NCBI GenBank assembly: GCA_007122745.1
Contig: SKTA01000218.1
Span: forward strand, 1-13,897
DNA: 13,897 nucleotides
DNA from: Bacteroidales bacterium
GTDB lineage: Bacteria > Bacteroidota > Bacteroidia > Bacteroidales > UBA7960
Reading direction: 5' to 3'
The position numbers were made by a program, and so were the translations under genes. Below the pieces are notes generated by a model. The model saw nothing but the letters and a program-made list of their open reading frames with translations. It was not told where the DNA came from and made no database searches. This document shows positions 7,921-13,776 of this stretch, in pieces (position 1 is the first letter of the stretch; the number at the start of each line of letters is the position of its first letter).

Positions 7921-8883
7921 TCAGATAAGCCCTTTGGCGTGCTTTTCTCCAATGGCTTTCAACATGTCTGCGGTCATCGCATCCAGGTCAAAGTCGGGCT
8001 TCCAGCCCCAATCATTTCTTGCTGCGCTGTCGTCAACAGAGTTTGGCCACGAGTCGGCAATGGCCTGGCGGAAGTCCGGTTCGTAATCGATCTCAAACTC
8101 AGGTATGTGCTTTTTGATCGACTCGGCCATTTCAGCAACGGTAAAGCTCATGGCTCCCACGTTGTAGTCGCAGTGGTAATTGAGTTTGGAGAAATCCGCT
8201 TCCATCAGGTCGACGGTGGCCTTGAGGCAGTCGGGCATGTACATCATTGGCAGGCGGGTGTTTTCGTTTACGAAGCAGGTGTATTTCTTGTTTTTGATGG
8301 CTTCGTAATAAATGGCCACAGCGTAATCGGTAGTGCCACCACCCGGGAGGGTTTCATGACTGATGATCCCGGGGTAACGAAGTCCCCTGACATCCATGCC
8401 ATAACGTTTTACGTAATAATCGCCAAGCAACTCACCGGCCACTTTGGTAACGCCATAAATGGTGGTTGGCTTTAGGATGGTTTCCTGCGGTGTGTCATCA
8501 ACGGGTGTGGTAGGACCAAAAACGGCAATCGAGCTGGGTACGAGGACCTGCTTCATTTTGCGTTCACGCGCCAGCTCAAGAATGTTGATCAAACCGTTCA
8601 TGTTGACATCCCAGGCCAGCATCGGATTCTTTTCACCGGTGCCCGAAAGGATTGCCGCCATGTTAATGATGACATCAATCTTATACTTGTCAACCACTTC
8701 CACAAGGGCTTTCGTGTCAAGCGCGTCGACCACTTCACAAGGGCCCGTTTCAGTAAGCTTTTTAGAGGGTTTTGTTTTTCTGATGCCGGCAACCACCTTA
8801 TCACCGCCGTAAATTTCGCGTAAAGTCAAAACAAGCTCCGAACCAATCTGTCCGGCCGATCCAACAACCAATATGTTTTTCAT
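7921..8883 (-). CDS. tdh: L-threonine 3-dehydrogenase, epimerase-like SDR type
   Basis: Predicted 320-aa NAD-dependent extended short-chain dehydrogenase that oxidises L-threonine to 2-amino-3-ketobutyrate in the cytoplasm. The Rossmann motif GSAGQIG is at residues 8-14, followed by the acidic beta-strand end (VVDALD) and NMAAILSG. The catalytic Ser is near 117-118 (VPSSIAVFGP), with Tyr143 and Lys147 in YGVTK. The segment RGLRYPGIIS and the C-terminal DSWPNSVDDSAARNDWGW match the Bacteroidota/archaeal threonine dehydrogenases related to UDP-galactose epimerase, not the zinc-dependent E. coli Tdh. Context agrees: kbl, the next enzyme of the pathway, lies divergently 417 bp away. ATG 8883 is chosen because MKNILVVGSAGQIG starts right at the first beta strand; the in-frame ATG at 8946 would add 21 polar residues and lies inside a repeat element. 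A generic nucleotide-sugar epimerase is the alternative, made unlikely by the neighbour. Confidence 0.88.
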   Translation of the reverse strand: MKNILVVGSAGQIGSELVLTLREIYGGDKVVAGIRKTKPSKKLTETGPCEVVDALDTKALVEVVDKYKIDVIINMAAILSGTGEKNPMLAWDVNMNGLINILELARERKMKQVLVPSSIAVFGPTTPVDDTPQETILKPTTIYGVTKVAGELLGDYYVKRYGMDVRGLRYPGIISHETLPGGGTTDYAVAIYYEAIKNKKYTCFVNENTRLPMMYMPDCLKATVDLMEADFSKLNYHCDYNVGAMSFTVAEMAESIKKHIPEFEIDYEPDFRQAIADSWPNSVDDSAARNDWGWKPDFDLDAMTADMLKAIGEKHAKGLI

Positions 8884-8913
8884 GTATTTGTTGATTTTTA
8901 AGGGTTTGTATAA

Positions 8914-8938
8914 AGTATGGTTTAGTTGTTTATTGCAA
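8914..8938 (-). promoter_or_regulatory. Weak candidate tdh promoter
   Basis: On the minus strand TTG (8938-8936) is followed after 18 nt by TACTTTAT. The spacing suits a -33/-7 pair of the Bacteroidota sigma factor, but the -7 box deviates from TAnnTTTG at its last two bases. The -33 part lies 3 bp from the first copy of the 30-bp repeat (8941). Confidence 0.22.
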
Positions 8939-8940
8939 TT

Positions 8941-9010
8941 TGTCATTCTGAGCGTTAGCGAAGAATCTGTTTGCTTTTCCTGTCATTCTGAGCGTTAGCG
9001 AAGAATCTGT
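8941..9010 (+). repeat. Two direct copies of a 30-bp intergenic repeat
   Basis: An identical 30-bp element begins at 8941 and at 8981 (8941-8970 and 8981-9010), separated by the 10-bp spacer TTGCTTTTCC. It opens TGTCATTCTGAGC and ends GAAGAATCTGT. It is non-coding and lies in the shared upstream region of tdh and kbl. The ends match the inverted 51-bp repeats that follow (TGTCAT-Y-CTGA and GAAG-R-ATCT), so both belong to one palindromic family. Similar TCATTCTGAGC elements are, to my knowledge, scattered through many Bacteroidota genomes. Confidence 0.9.
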
Positions 9011-9022
9011 CAGGTAGCTGAG

Positions 9023-9138
9023 AGATCCTTCACAGAGCCTGCCCTGAAAGAAGTGAATGGGTTCAGGATGACAAGGTGTTGCCAAACAGATCCTTCACAG
9101 AGCCTGCCCTGAAAGAAGTGAATGGGTTCAGGATGACA
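9023..9138 (-). repeat. Two copies of a related 51-bp repeat, inverted relative to the 30-bp pair
   Basis: Identical 51-bp copies occupy 9023-9073 and 9088-9138 with a 14-bp spacer. Read on the minus strand they begin TGTCATCCTGAAC and end GAAGGATCT, mirroring the 30-bp elements at 8941-9010 with T/C and A/G changes that keep G-U pairing possible. Copy two of the 30-bp element and copy one of this element can thus fold into a hairpin with a loop of about 12 nt (9011-9022). The whole block 8941-9138 is a large imperfect palindrome between divergent genes. Confidence 0.88.
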
Positions 9139-9239
9139 GGCTGGATCACCCTCTTGCACCTTCAGATCTCATATTCCCATTTTCCCACCTTCGTTGGCAA
9201 AAATAGAAATTTTTCTTTAATTAATTTGCCCCATCTGTT

Positions 9240-9247
9240 TATCTTTG
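9240..9247 (+). promoter_or_regulatory. Candidate kbl promoter, -7 element
   Basis: TATCTTTG matches TAnnTTTG exactly and lies 53 bp upstream of the kbl ATG. The predicted leader is about 45 nt and A-rich just before the start, as is usual in Bacteroidota. A -33 element is weak: TTTA at 9216-9219 sits at the right distance. The site is downstream of the repeat block, so the repeats lie upstream of this promoter and are not transcribed from it. Confidence 0.45.
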
Positions 9248-9300
9248 TGGCTGAAAAAAGTAAATTCTCAATTTATCATCATTAAAAGAAAAAACATTAT

Positions 9301-10491
9301 ATGTACGGAAAAATCAAAGAACACCTTCAGCAAGAGATCAAAAGCATACGCGATGCCGGATTGTATAAGGAGGAGCGCATCATTGTGACTCCCCAGGATG
9401 CGAAGATCAAAGTTCAATCAGGCCAGGAAGTCCTGAACTTCTGCGCCAACAATTATCTTGGACTGTCAAATCACCCTGACTTGATACAGGCAGCAAAAGA
9501 GGGCATGGATTCACATGGGTTTGGTATGTCTTCAGTGCGTTTTATCTGCGGCACCCAGGACCTTCATAAAAAGCTCGAAGCCAAGATCGCCGAGTTTTTC
9601 GGAACGGATGACACCATTTTGTATGCAGCATGCTTTGATGCAAATGGCGGTGTTTTTGAACCCATACTCACCCACGAGGATGCCATCATCTCCGACTCTC
9701 TCAACCACGCCTCCATTATCGATGGGGTGAGGTTGTGCAAAGCAGCGCGTTATCGCTACAAAAATGCCGATATGGAAGACCTTGAGGCCAAGCTTAAAGA
9801 AGCCCAGGCACAGCGTTTTCGCATTATCGTAACAGACGGTGTGTTCTCAATGGATGGCAATACCGCTCCGATGGACAAGATCGTGGAATTGGCTGAGAAA
9901 TATGACGCACTTGTGATGGTTGATGAGTGTCACTCTGCGGGTGTGGTTGGAAAAACAGGTCGCGGTGTTACCGAACATTTTGATATCCGCGGCGAAGTGG
10001 ACATCATTACAGGTACACTCGGTAAGGCATTTGGTGGTGCGATCGGTGGATTTACAACCGGCCGCAAGGAGATCATCGAACTGTTGCGTCAGCGCTCAAG
10101 GCCATACCTCTTCTCAAACTCATTGCCCCCATCGGTTGTAAATGCCGGCATTAAGATGTTTGACATAATGGCGGAAACGCACGAACTGCAGGATAAACTG
10201 CATCGTAACACCGACTACTTCATGGGCAAGATGAAGAATGCCGGCTTCGACCTCAAGCCCACACAGTCTGCGATCATTGCCGTTATGCTTTACGATGCAC
10301 CCCTTTCACAGGAGTTTGCCGCAAAATTGCTGGATGAGGGGATCTACGTGATCGGATTCTATTATCCCGTGGTGCCCAAAGGCCAGGCACGCATCCGTGT
10401 GCAGGTTTCTGCCGCCCACGAAACCGAACACCTCGATCAATGTGTTGAAGCCTTCATTAAGGTCGGCAAGAAACTGAAGGTAATTGGTTAA
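9301..10491 (+). CDS. kbl: Glycine C-acetyltransferase (2-amino-3-ketobutyrate CoA ligase)
   Basis: PLP enzyme of the alpha-oxoamine synthase family that cleaves 2-amino-3-ketobutyrate with CoA to glycine and acetyl-CoA. The 396-aa length is normal for Kbl. Family features are in order: NNYLGLSNHP (50-59), SVRFICGTQDLHKKLE (78-93), SDSLNHASIIDG with His136 stacking on the cofactor, Asp208 and His211 in VDECHSAG, the PLP-binding lysine Lys242 in TGTLGKAFGGA, and RPYLFSNSLPP. The C-terminus carries VVPKGQARIRVQVSAAHE. Together with the divergent tdh it completes the threonine-to-glycine route, which supports Kbl over the relatives BioF, HemA or Spt, whose motifs are similar. The start is the first ATG, preceded by an A-rich leader. 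No Shine-Dalgarno sequence is evident. Confidence 0.95.
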   Translation: MYGKIKEHLQQEIKSIRDAGLYKEERIIVTPQDAKIKVQSGQEVLNFCANNYLGLSNHPDLIQAAKEGMDSHGFGMSSVRFICGTQDLHKKLEAKIAEFFGTDDTILYAACFDANGGVFEPILTHEDAIISDSLNHASIIDGVRLCKAARYRYKNADMEDLEAKLKEAQAQRFRIIVTDGVFSMDGNTAPMDKIVELAEKYDALVMVDECHSAGVVGKTGRGVTEHFDIRGEVDIITGTLGKAFGGAIGGFTTGRKEIIELLRQRSRPYLFSNSLPPSVVNAGIKMFDIMAETHELQDKLHRNTDYFMGKMKNAGFDLKPTQSAIIAVMLYDAPLSQEFAAKLLDEGIYVIGFYYPVVPKGQARIRVQVSAAHETEHLDQCVEAFIKVGKKLKVIG

Positions 10492-10494
10492 TTA

Positions 10495-10526
10495 GCAGAT
10501 GTGCAGATTAGCAGATTTGCAAATGA
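10495..10526 (+). repeat. 8-bp tandem repeat directly after kbl
   Basis: Four 8-bp units start at 10495, 10503, 10511 and 10519: GCAGATGT, GCAGATTA, GCAGATTT and the decayed GCAAATGA. The array begins 4 bp after the kbl stop. It belongs to a 263-bp repeat-rich gap before tatD. Confidence 0.6.
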
Positions 10527-10529
10527 TTT

Positions 10530-10558
10530 TCAATTGTCGATTTTCGATGATCGATTGA
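10530..10558 (+). repeat. Imperfect palindrome in the kbl-tatD gap
   Basis: TCAAT (10530-10534) pairs with ATTGA (10554-10558), and an inner TCGA/TCGA pair surrounds a TTT loop. This leaves a discontinuous hairpin. It follows the 8-bp tandem array and precedes the 14-bp tandem units. No coding sense is apparent. Confidence 0.4.
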
Positions 10559-10578
10559 GAAAGTTCGAAGCTGGAAGG

Positions 10579-10619
10579 GAGATCTGGGAGCTGAGATCTG
10601 GGAACTGAGAACTGAGAGT
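10579..10619 (+). repeat. 14-bp tandem units decaying to 7-bp units
   Basis: Two 14-bp units, GAGATCTGGGAGCT (10579-10592) and GAGATCTGGGAACT (10593-10606), are followed by the half units GAGAACT and GAGAGT. The pattern looks like slippage-expanded intergenic DNA. It has no open frame of its own. Confidence 0.6.
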
Positions 10620-10644
10620 ATAGGCCGGACTTGGCCGGCCTGTA
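10619..10644 (+). terminator. GC-rich hairpin downstream of kbl, possible terminator or REP-like element
   Basis: AGGCCGG (10622-10628) and CCGGCCT (10635-10641) are perfect complements around a 6-nt loop, and the stem extends outward by TAT/GTA including one G-T pair. This is the strongest GC stem in the gap. It is followed by TATCTTACAG, not a T tract, so it may be a repeat element and not a classical terminator. Confidence 0.4.
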
Positions 10645-10665
10645 TATCTTACAGTGGAAAAACTG

Positions 10666-10750
10666 GTAGGGACAGCGCTTGAGCTGTCCAAAAGCCAGCT
10701 TGCAACCTGGAATATTCGAACAGATGTAGGGACAGCGCTTGAGCTGTCCA
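10666..10750 (+). repeat. Two copies of a 25-bp palindromic repeat, the second abutting the tatD start
   Basis: Identical 25-bp copies lie at 10666-10690 and 10726-10750, exactly 60 bp apart. Each contains GGACAGC-GCTTGA-GCTGTCC, a 7-bp perfect stem with a 6-nt loop (10670-10689 and 10730-10749). The second stem ends 5 bp before the tatD ATG at 10755, where the ribosome would sit. The shape and spacing are REP-like. Confidence 0.85.
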
Positions 10751-10754
10751 TCAA

Positions 10755-11534
10755 ATGAATCACGGTTTGAAACTGATCGACACGCATACACATATTTACT
10801 TAGGGCAGTTTGACGCTGACCGCAAGGCGGTAATTGAGCGTGCCGTGGCAGCCGGCGTCAAACTCCAGCTGATGCCGAATATTGACAGCACGACTGTCTC
10901 CTCCATGCTGGGCGTTGCCGCGGAGTTTCCGGGAATTTGCCTGCCCATGATGGCTTTGCATCCTACATCAGTAAAGGAAAATTACAAAGAAGAACTTGAC
11001 ATTATCGGGAACTGGCTTGAGAAGGAGGATTTTGTTGCAGTGGGGGAGACAGGCATTGACCTTTACTGGGACAAGACTTTTGAGGCACAGCAAAAGGAAG
11101 CACTGTCACAGCACATTCACTGGGCCGTGCAGTTTGGACTGCCGCTGGTGCTGCATTCGCGCAACTCCATGAAGGAGCTGTTTGACGTGCTGGAGGCACA
11201 CAAGCACTTGTCGTTTACCGGCGTGTTTCACTGTTTCCCGGGCGATGTGCAGCAGGCGAAAATGGCCATCGACATGGGCTTCATGCTCGGCATCGGCGGA
11301 GTTGTCACCTATAAGAAGAGCTCCATGGCTGAGGTTGTCAGGGCTGTCGGACTGGAGCAAATCATTCTGGAGACGGATGCACCTTACCTCGCGCCGGTTC
11401 CGCATCGCGGAAAACGTAACGAGAGTGCTTTTCTTGTGCACATTGCAGAGGCCGTTGCCGGCATCAAAGGTGCTTCAAGGGCTGAGGTGGTTGCAGCTAC
11501 TACGGCGAATGCGTTTAGGTTGTTCAGGCTTTAG
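10755..11534 (+). CDS. tatD: TatD-family metal-dependent hydrolase / DNase
   Basis: 259-aa TIM-barrel amidohydrolase-superfamily protein of the TatD/YcfH/YjjV group, cytoplasmic, with reported 3'-5' exonuclease or deoxyribonuclease activity in characterised members. All metal ligands are visible: His11 and His13 (IDTHTHIY), Glu98 (AVGETGIDLYW), His134 (LVLHSRNS), His159 (GVFHCFPG) and Asp208 (LETDAPYLAP). The ending PHRGKRNES is also typical. The ATG puts LIDTHTH at residues 7-13, which fits the family; a TTG at 10767 is a possible alternative start. It lies on the same strand as kbl, 263 bp downstream across a repeat-rich gap with no clear TAnnTTTG promoter, so either readthrough from kbl or an unrecognised promoter is needed. 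The exact paralog (tatD, ycfH or yjjV type) cannot be decided here. Confidence 0.92.
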   Translation: MNHGLKLIDTHTHIYLGQFDADRKAVIERAVAAGVKLQLMPNIDSTTVSSMLGVAAEFPGICLPMMALHPTSVKENYKEELDIIGNWLEKEDFVAVGETGIDLYWDKTFEAQQKEALSQHIHWAVQFGLPLVLHSRNSMKELFDVLEAHKHLSFTGVFHCFPGDVQQAKMAIDMGFMLGIGGVVTYKKSSMAEVVRAVGLEQIILETDAPYLAPVPHRGKRNESAFLVHIAEAVAGIKGASRAEVVAATTANAFRLFRL

Positions 11535-11543
11535 CCGGGGTAC

Positions 11544-11591
11544 AATAATAAAAAAACCACAGTGCTACCTATTTCCGGTTTTTTTATTATT
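11544..11591 (+). terminator. Strong hairpin terminator after tatD
   Basis: AATAATAAAAAAACC (11544-11558) and GGTTTTTTTATTATT (11577-11591) form a perfect 15-bp stem with an 18-nt loop. The 3' arm is a T-rich tract, so the structure has the form of an intrinsic terminator. It starts 9 bp after the tatD stop. The A-rich 5' arm would let it act on the opposite strand too. Confidence 0.75.
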
Positions 11592-11595
11592 TTTG
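11588..11595 (+). promoter_or_regulatory. Candidate promoter -7 element of the TPR/AraC regulator, overlapping the terminator
   Basis: TATTTTTG matches TAnnTTTG and lies 37 bp upstream of the regulator ATG (11633). It overlaps the last four bases of the tatD terminator stem. No clear TTTG is present at the -33 position, so the call rests on the -7 match and placement. Confidence 0.3.
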
Positions 11596-11632
11596 ATATG
11601 CCTTTATGTCTTAACAGTGTGCCTTTCTGTAT

Positions 11633-13360
11633 ATGAATAGAACCCCAATTGCACATCGGATATTGATTATTGTTTGCTTTTTTTTTCAAACAACACTGTC
11701 ACTTCAGGCAGGCAATCAGAACTCCCCTGCAGCCGTAAGGGATTTGCTGCGGCAAGTGAGCGCAACGATACACACAGATATTCACATTGCCGACAGCCTT
11801 GCACAAAAGGCCCTGTTGATAGCCACTTCACTTGAAAATGACTCTTTGGAAGGGCAAAGCTACTATTGGCTTGGCATGGTTCGTTATTATAAAGGAAAGT
11901 ATTTCTGCTCATCCTATTATTACGAAAGAGCCCTTGAAACCGAATATGCTGCGAATGAAACGGCCTTTGCAGAAAACTGTTGGAACAATCTTGGCATTGC
12001 CTACAAATTGCTGTCTCGCTATGCGGATGCCACCGGGGCATATTTCAACTCATTGCGGCTGGCTGAAGAGCTGGCCGACTCGCTGAGCATTTACCAGACA
12101 TACATCAACATCGGCCATTTGCATAACCTGCTCGGACAATCCACAGATGGCAGGCAATACCTTGAAGAAGCCCTCAGGTACTTTACTGACAACGATGACC
12201 TTTATCATACTGCTCTTTGCTATCACAACCTTGGTATTTTAGAGGCTCTGGACGGAGACACTGATACCGGCATCCGCAACCTTCGTCTGGCAATAGCCGT
12301 ATTTTCGGAGCTGGAGACAAAACATGATTTGTTGAAGAGTTATTACGACCTGGGAAATTTTTTGCTTAGAGGGCATAATTACGATGAAGCAAAGCAGGCA
12401 CTTGACTCAGCATTGCAGCTAAGCTACGACTTGAATGATCTCTTTTTGCAAGCATCCGGTTTGATTCTGGTGACAGAATATTACATACACAGAGGAGATT
12501 TTGCATCGGCCGAACAACAACTAAGGCGTTCAGCAGAGTTGATCATGCCATTGGGAAACGACGAAAAGTTAAAAAATTTCTATACGCTTAAAACGAAGCT
12601 GTATGCGCATTTGGGTCAGACGGACATGCTACAGGAGGGCCTTTCGCGCCTGGACAGCATTACGCAATCGCTGATTTCAAAACGCTCGGATGCCAATATA
12701 GCTCAATTTCGTGCCATTTATGAGCTCGACAAAAACATGTTTGATCTTGATGCCCTAAATTCCGAACTTTACTTCAAGAAAATGGCTTTACGAAATCGTT
12801 CGCTGTTTGCTTTTCTGGCCTTTGTGTTTTCGATTGTAACATTGACCATGTATCTGAACTTGCGAAATAAGAAGTATGCGCTTCTTCAGCGCAACCTGGA
12901 GTTGTTCACAGAGCGGAAACTCCACAACAATCTTTTGGTTCGGGAATCTGTCGACATGGAGATCACACCTGAAAACAATTACAACGGCGCACAAACAGAA
13001 AATGGCAAGTTCTTTAGCCTGTTTCAACGAATCAGGGTACATATTGTAAGAAACAAAAGCTACCTCAACCCTGACTTAAGCATTTCCGATTTGGCGTATT
13101 CGCTTCATACGAACGAAAAATACATATCGAGAGCGATAGCTGAGGGCAGTGGTGAGAATTTCAGTACCTTCATCAACACCTTCAGGGTGAATGAAGCAAA
13201 GAAGCTGCTTTCAGATCCTGCTAACAATATGTTGACCTCCGATCAGATTGCCGACAAATGCGGTTTCAGCAATGCGAGTACCTGCCGTCGCAACTTCAAA
13301 AAACTCACCGGTCTCAATCCGTTGAGCTTCCAGGGCATGGCGCAGAGCGAAGCCGACTAA
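11633..13360 (+). CDS. Membrane-bound TPR / AraC-type helix-turn-helix regulator
   Basis: 575-aa one-protein sensor-regulator. Residues 1-26 look like a signal peptide or anchor (HRILIIVCFFFQTTLSLQA). Residues about 45-350 are helical TPR-like repeats with paired motifs such as YYWLGMVRYYKGKY, CWNNLGIAYKLLSRYADA, YINIGHLHNLLGQ and CYHNLGILEALDGD, so this part should face the periplasm. A transmembrane helix follows at about 390-410 (SLFAFLAFVFSIVTLTMYLNL), then a basic linker. Residues about 462-570 form a cytoplasmic AraC/XylS DNA-binding domain: the first helix-turn-helix is in LSISDLAYSLHTNEKYISRAI and the second in DQIADKCGFSNASTCRRNFKKLTGLNPLSF. Such TPR-TM-AraC proteins are common in Bacteroidota. 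No histidine kinase parts are present, so signalling would be direct across the membrane. It is flanked by a terminator upstream and a non-coding repeat region downstream, which suggests a single-gene unit. Signal and targets unknown. Confidence 0.9.
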   Translation: MNRTPIAHRILIIVCFFFQTTLSLQAGNQNSPAAVRDLLRQVSATIHTDIHIADSLAQKALLIATSLENDSLEGQSYYWLGMVRYYKGKYFCSSYYYERALETEYAANETAFAENCWNNLGIAYKLLSRYADATGAYFNSLRLAEELADSLSIYQTYINIGHLHNLLGQSTDGRQYLEEALRYFTDNDDLYHTALCYHNLGILEALDGDTDTGIRNLRLAIAVFSELETKHDLLKSYYDLGNFLLRGHNYDEAKQALDSALQLSYDLNDLFLQASGLILVTEYYIHRGDFASAEQQLRRSAELIMPLGNDEKLKNFYTLKTKLYAHLGQTDMLQEGLSRLDSITQSLISKRSDANIAQFRAIYELDKNMFDLDALNSELYFKKMALRNRSLFAFLAFVFSIVTLTMYLNLRNKKYALLQRNLELFTERKLHNNLLVRESVDMEITPENNYNGAQTENGKFFSLFQRIRVHIVRNKSYLNPDLSISDLAYSLHTNEKYISRAIAEGSGENFSTFINTFRVNEAKKLLSDPANNMLTSDQIADKCGFSNASTCRRNFKKLTGLNPLSFQGMAQSEAD

Positions 13361-13400
13361 AGGTTTGGTATTTATCACCAGCAACTCTCTGCTTTCCTGC

Positions 13401-13469
13401 TTTTGCACGCATTTTCTGTTTTTGCACGCTATTTTTCTGTTTTGCACGTGACTTTTCCGTAATTGCATC
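13401..13469 (+). promoter_or_regulatory. Phased direct repeats of TTTTGCACG, candidate operator array
   Basis: TTTTGCACG occurs exactly at 13401-13409, 13420-13428 and 13440-13448, with a degenerate AATTGCATC at 13461-13469. Start-to-start spacing is 19, 20 and 21 bp, about two helical turns, so the units face the same side of the helix. Each is preceded by a T-rich TTTTCTG/TTTTCCG block. AraC-family proteins typically bind direct repeats about 21 bp apart, and the gene just upstream encodes an AraC-type DNA-binding domain. The assignment to that regulator is inference. Confidence 0.5.
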
Positions 13470-13480
13470 TTATTCTGTTT

Positions 13481-13488
13481 TAATTTTG
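13481..13488 (+). promoter_or_regulatory. Candidate promoter -7 element downstream of the repeat array
   Basis: TAATTTTG matches TAnnTTTG exactly and sits 12 bp after the last degenerate repeat unit, so the repeats would fall at roughly -20 to -90 relative to its start site. No good -33 box is present, as might be expected for an activator-dependent promoter. A 25-codon frame begins 14 bp downstream at 13502. Confidence 0.3.
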
Positions 13489-13587
13489 AAATCTTTTATT
13501 CATGGATCATATTATATATCTATATAAGAAACTATTTCAAAGCGGGATTATTGGGAAAGACCATCACATCGTGGGTTGATGTTTCTT

Positions 13588-13611
13588 ATTAATCACAAAA
13601 GAGCGATTAAT
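13588..13611. repeat. Short inverted repeat ATTAATC/GATTAAT
   Basis: ATTAATC (13588-13594) and GATTAAT (13605-13611) are perfect complements around a 10-nt spacer. It has the size of a dimeric-regulator operator and is too A/T-rich for a stable terminator. It lies in the non-coding tail. Confidence 0.3.
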
Positions 13612-13743
13612 TAGGCATGATGGCGGACAAAACTATGTGTCTGGTGAAATCCGGAATATATAATAAACGAGCGGGATTCAATGCAGAGAAAGTATATATC
13701 TTTAGAATCGGATAAAAAAAAGTGCGAAAAAAAGTTAAAAAAG

Positions 13744-13776
13744 TTGCAATTAGTAAAAAAAAAAAATATATATTTG
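13744..13776 (+). promoter_or_regulatory. Candidate promoter (-33 TTG and -7 TATATTTG) reading out of the window
   Basis: TTG at 13744-13746 and TATATTTG at 13769-13776 form a Bacteroidota-type -33/-7 pair with 22 bp between them, joined by a long A tract. A transcript would start near 13783 and run to the window edge without meeting an ATG, giving a leader of more than 110 nt. A second TAnnTTTG match (TACTTTTG, 13875-13882) lies near the edge. Confidence 0.4.

Noticed and set aside
7888..8475. 195-codon plus-strand frame opposite tdh
   Set aside because: It is a shadow of the tdh frame with no independent motif or promoter.
8884..8946. 21-residue N-terminal extension of Tdh from ATG 8946
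   Set aside because: It precedes the first Rossmann strand and overlaps the repeat element. ATG 8883 gives the standard N-terminus.
10492..10793. Minus-strand frames in the kbl-tatD gap with repeated peptide words
   Set aside because: The repeated peptides are translations of the 25-bp DNA repeats. No start signal or domain supports a gene.
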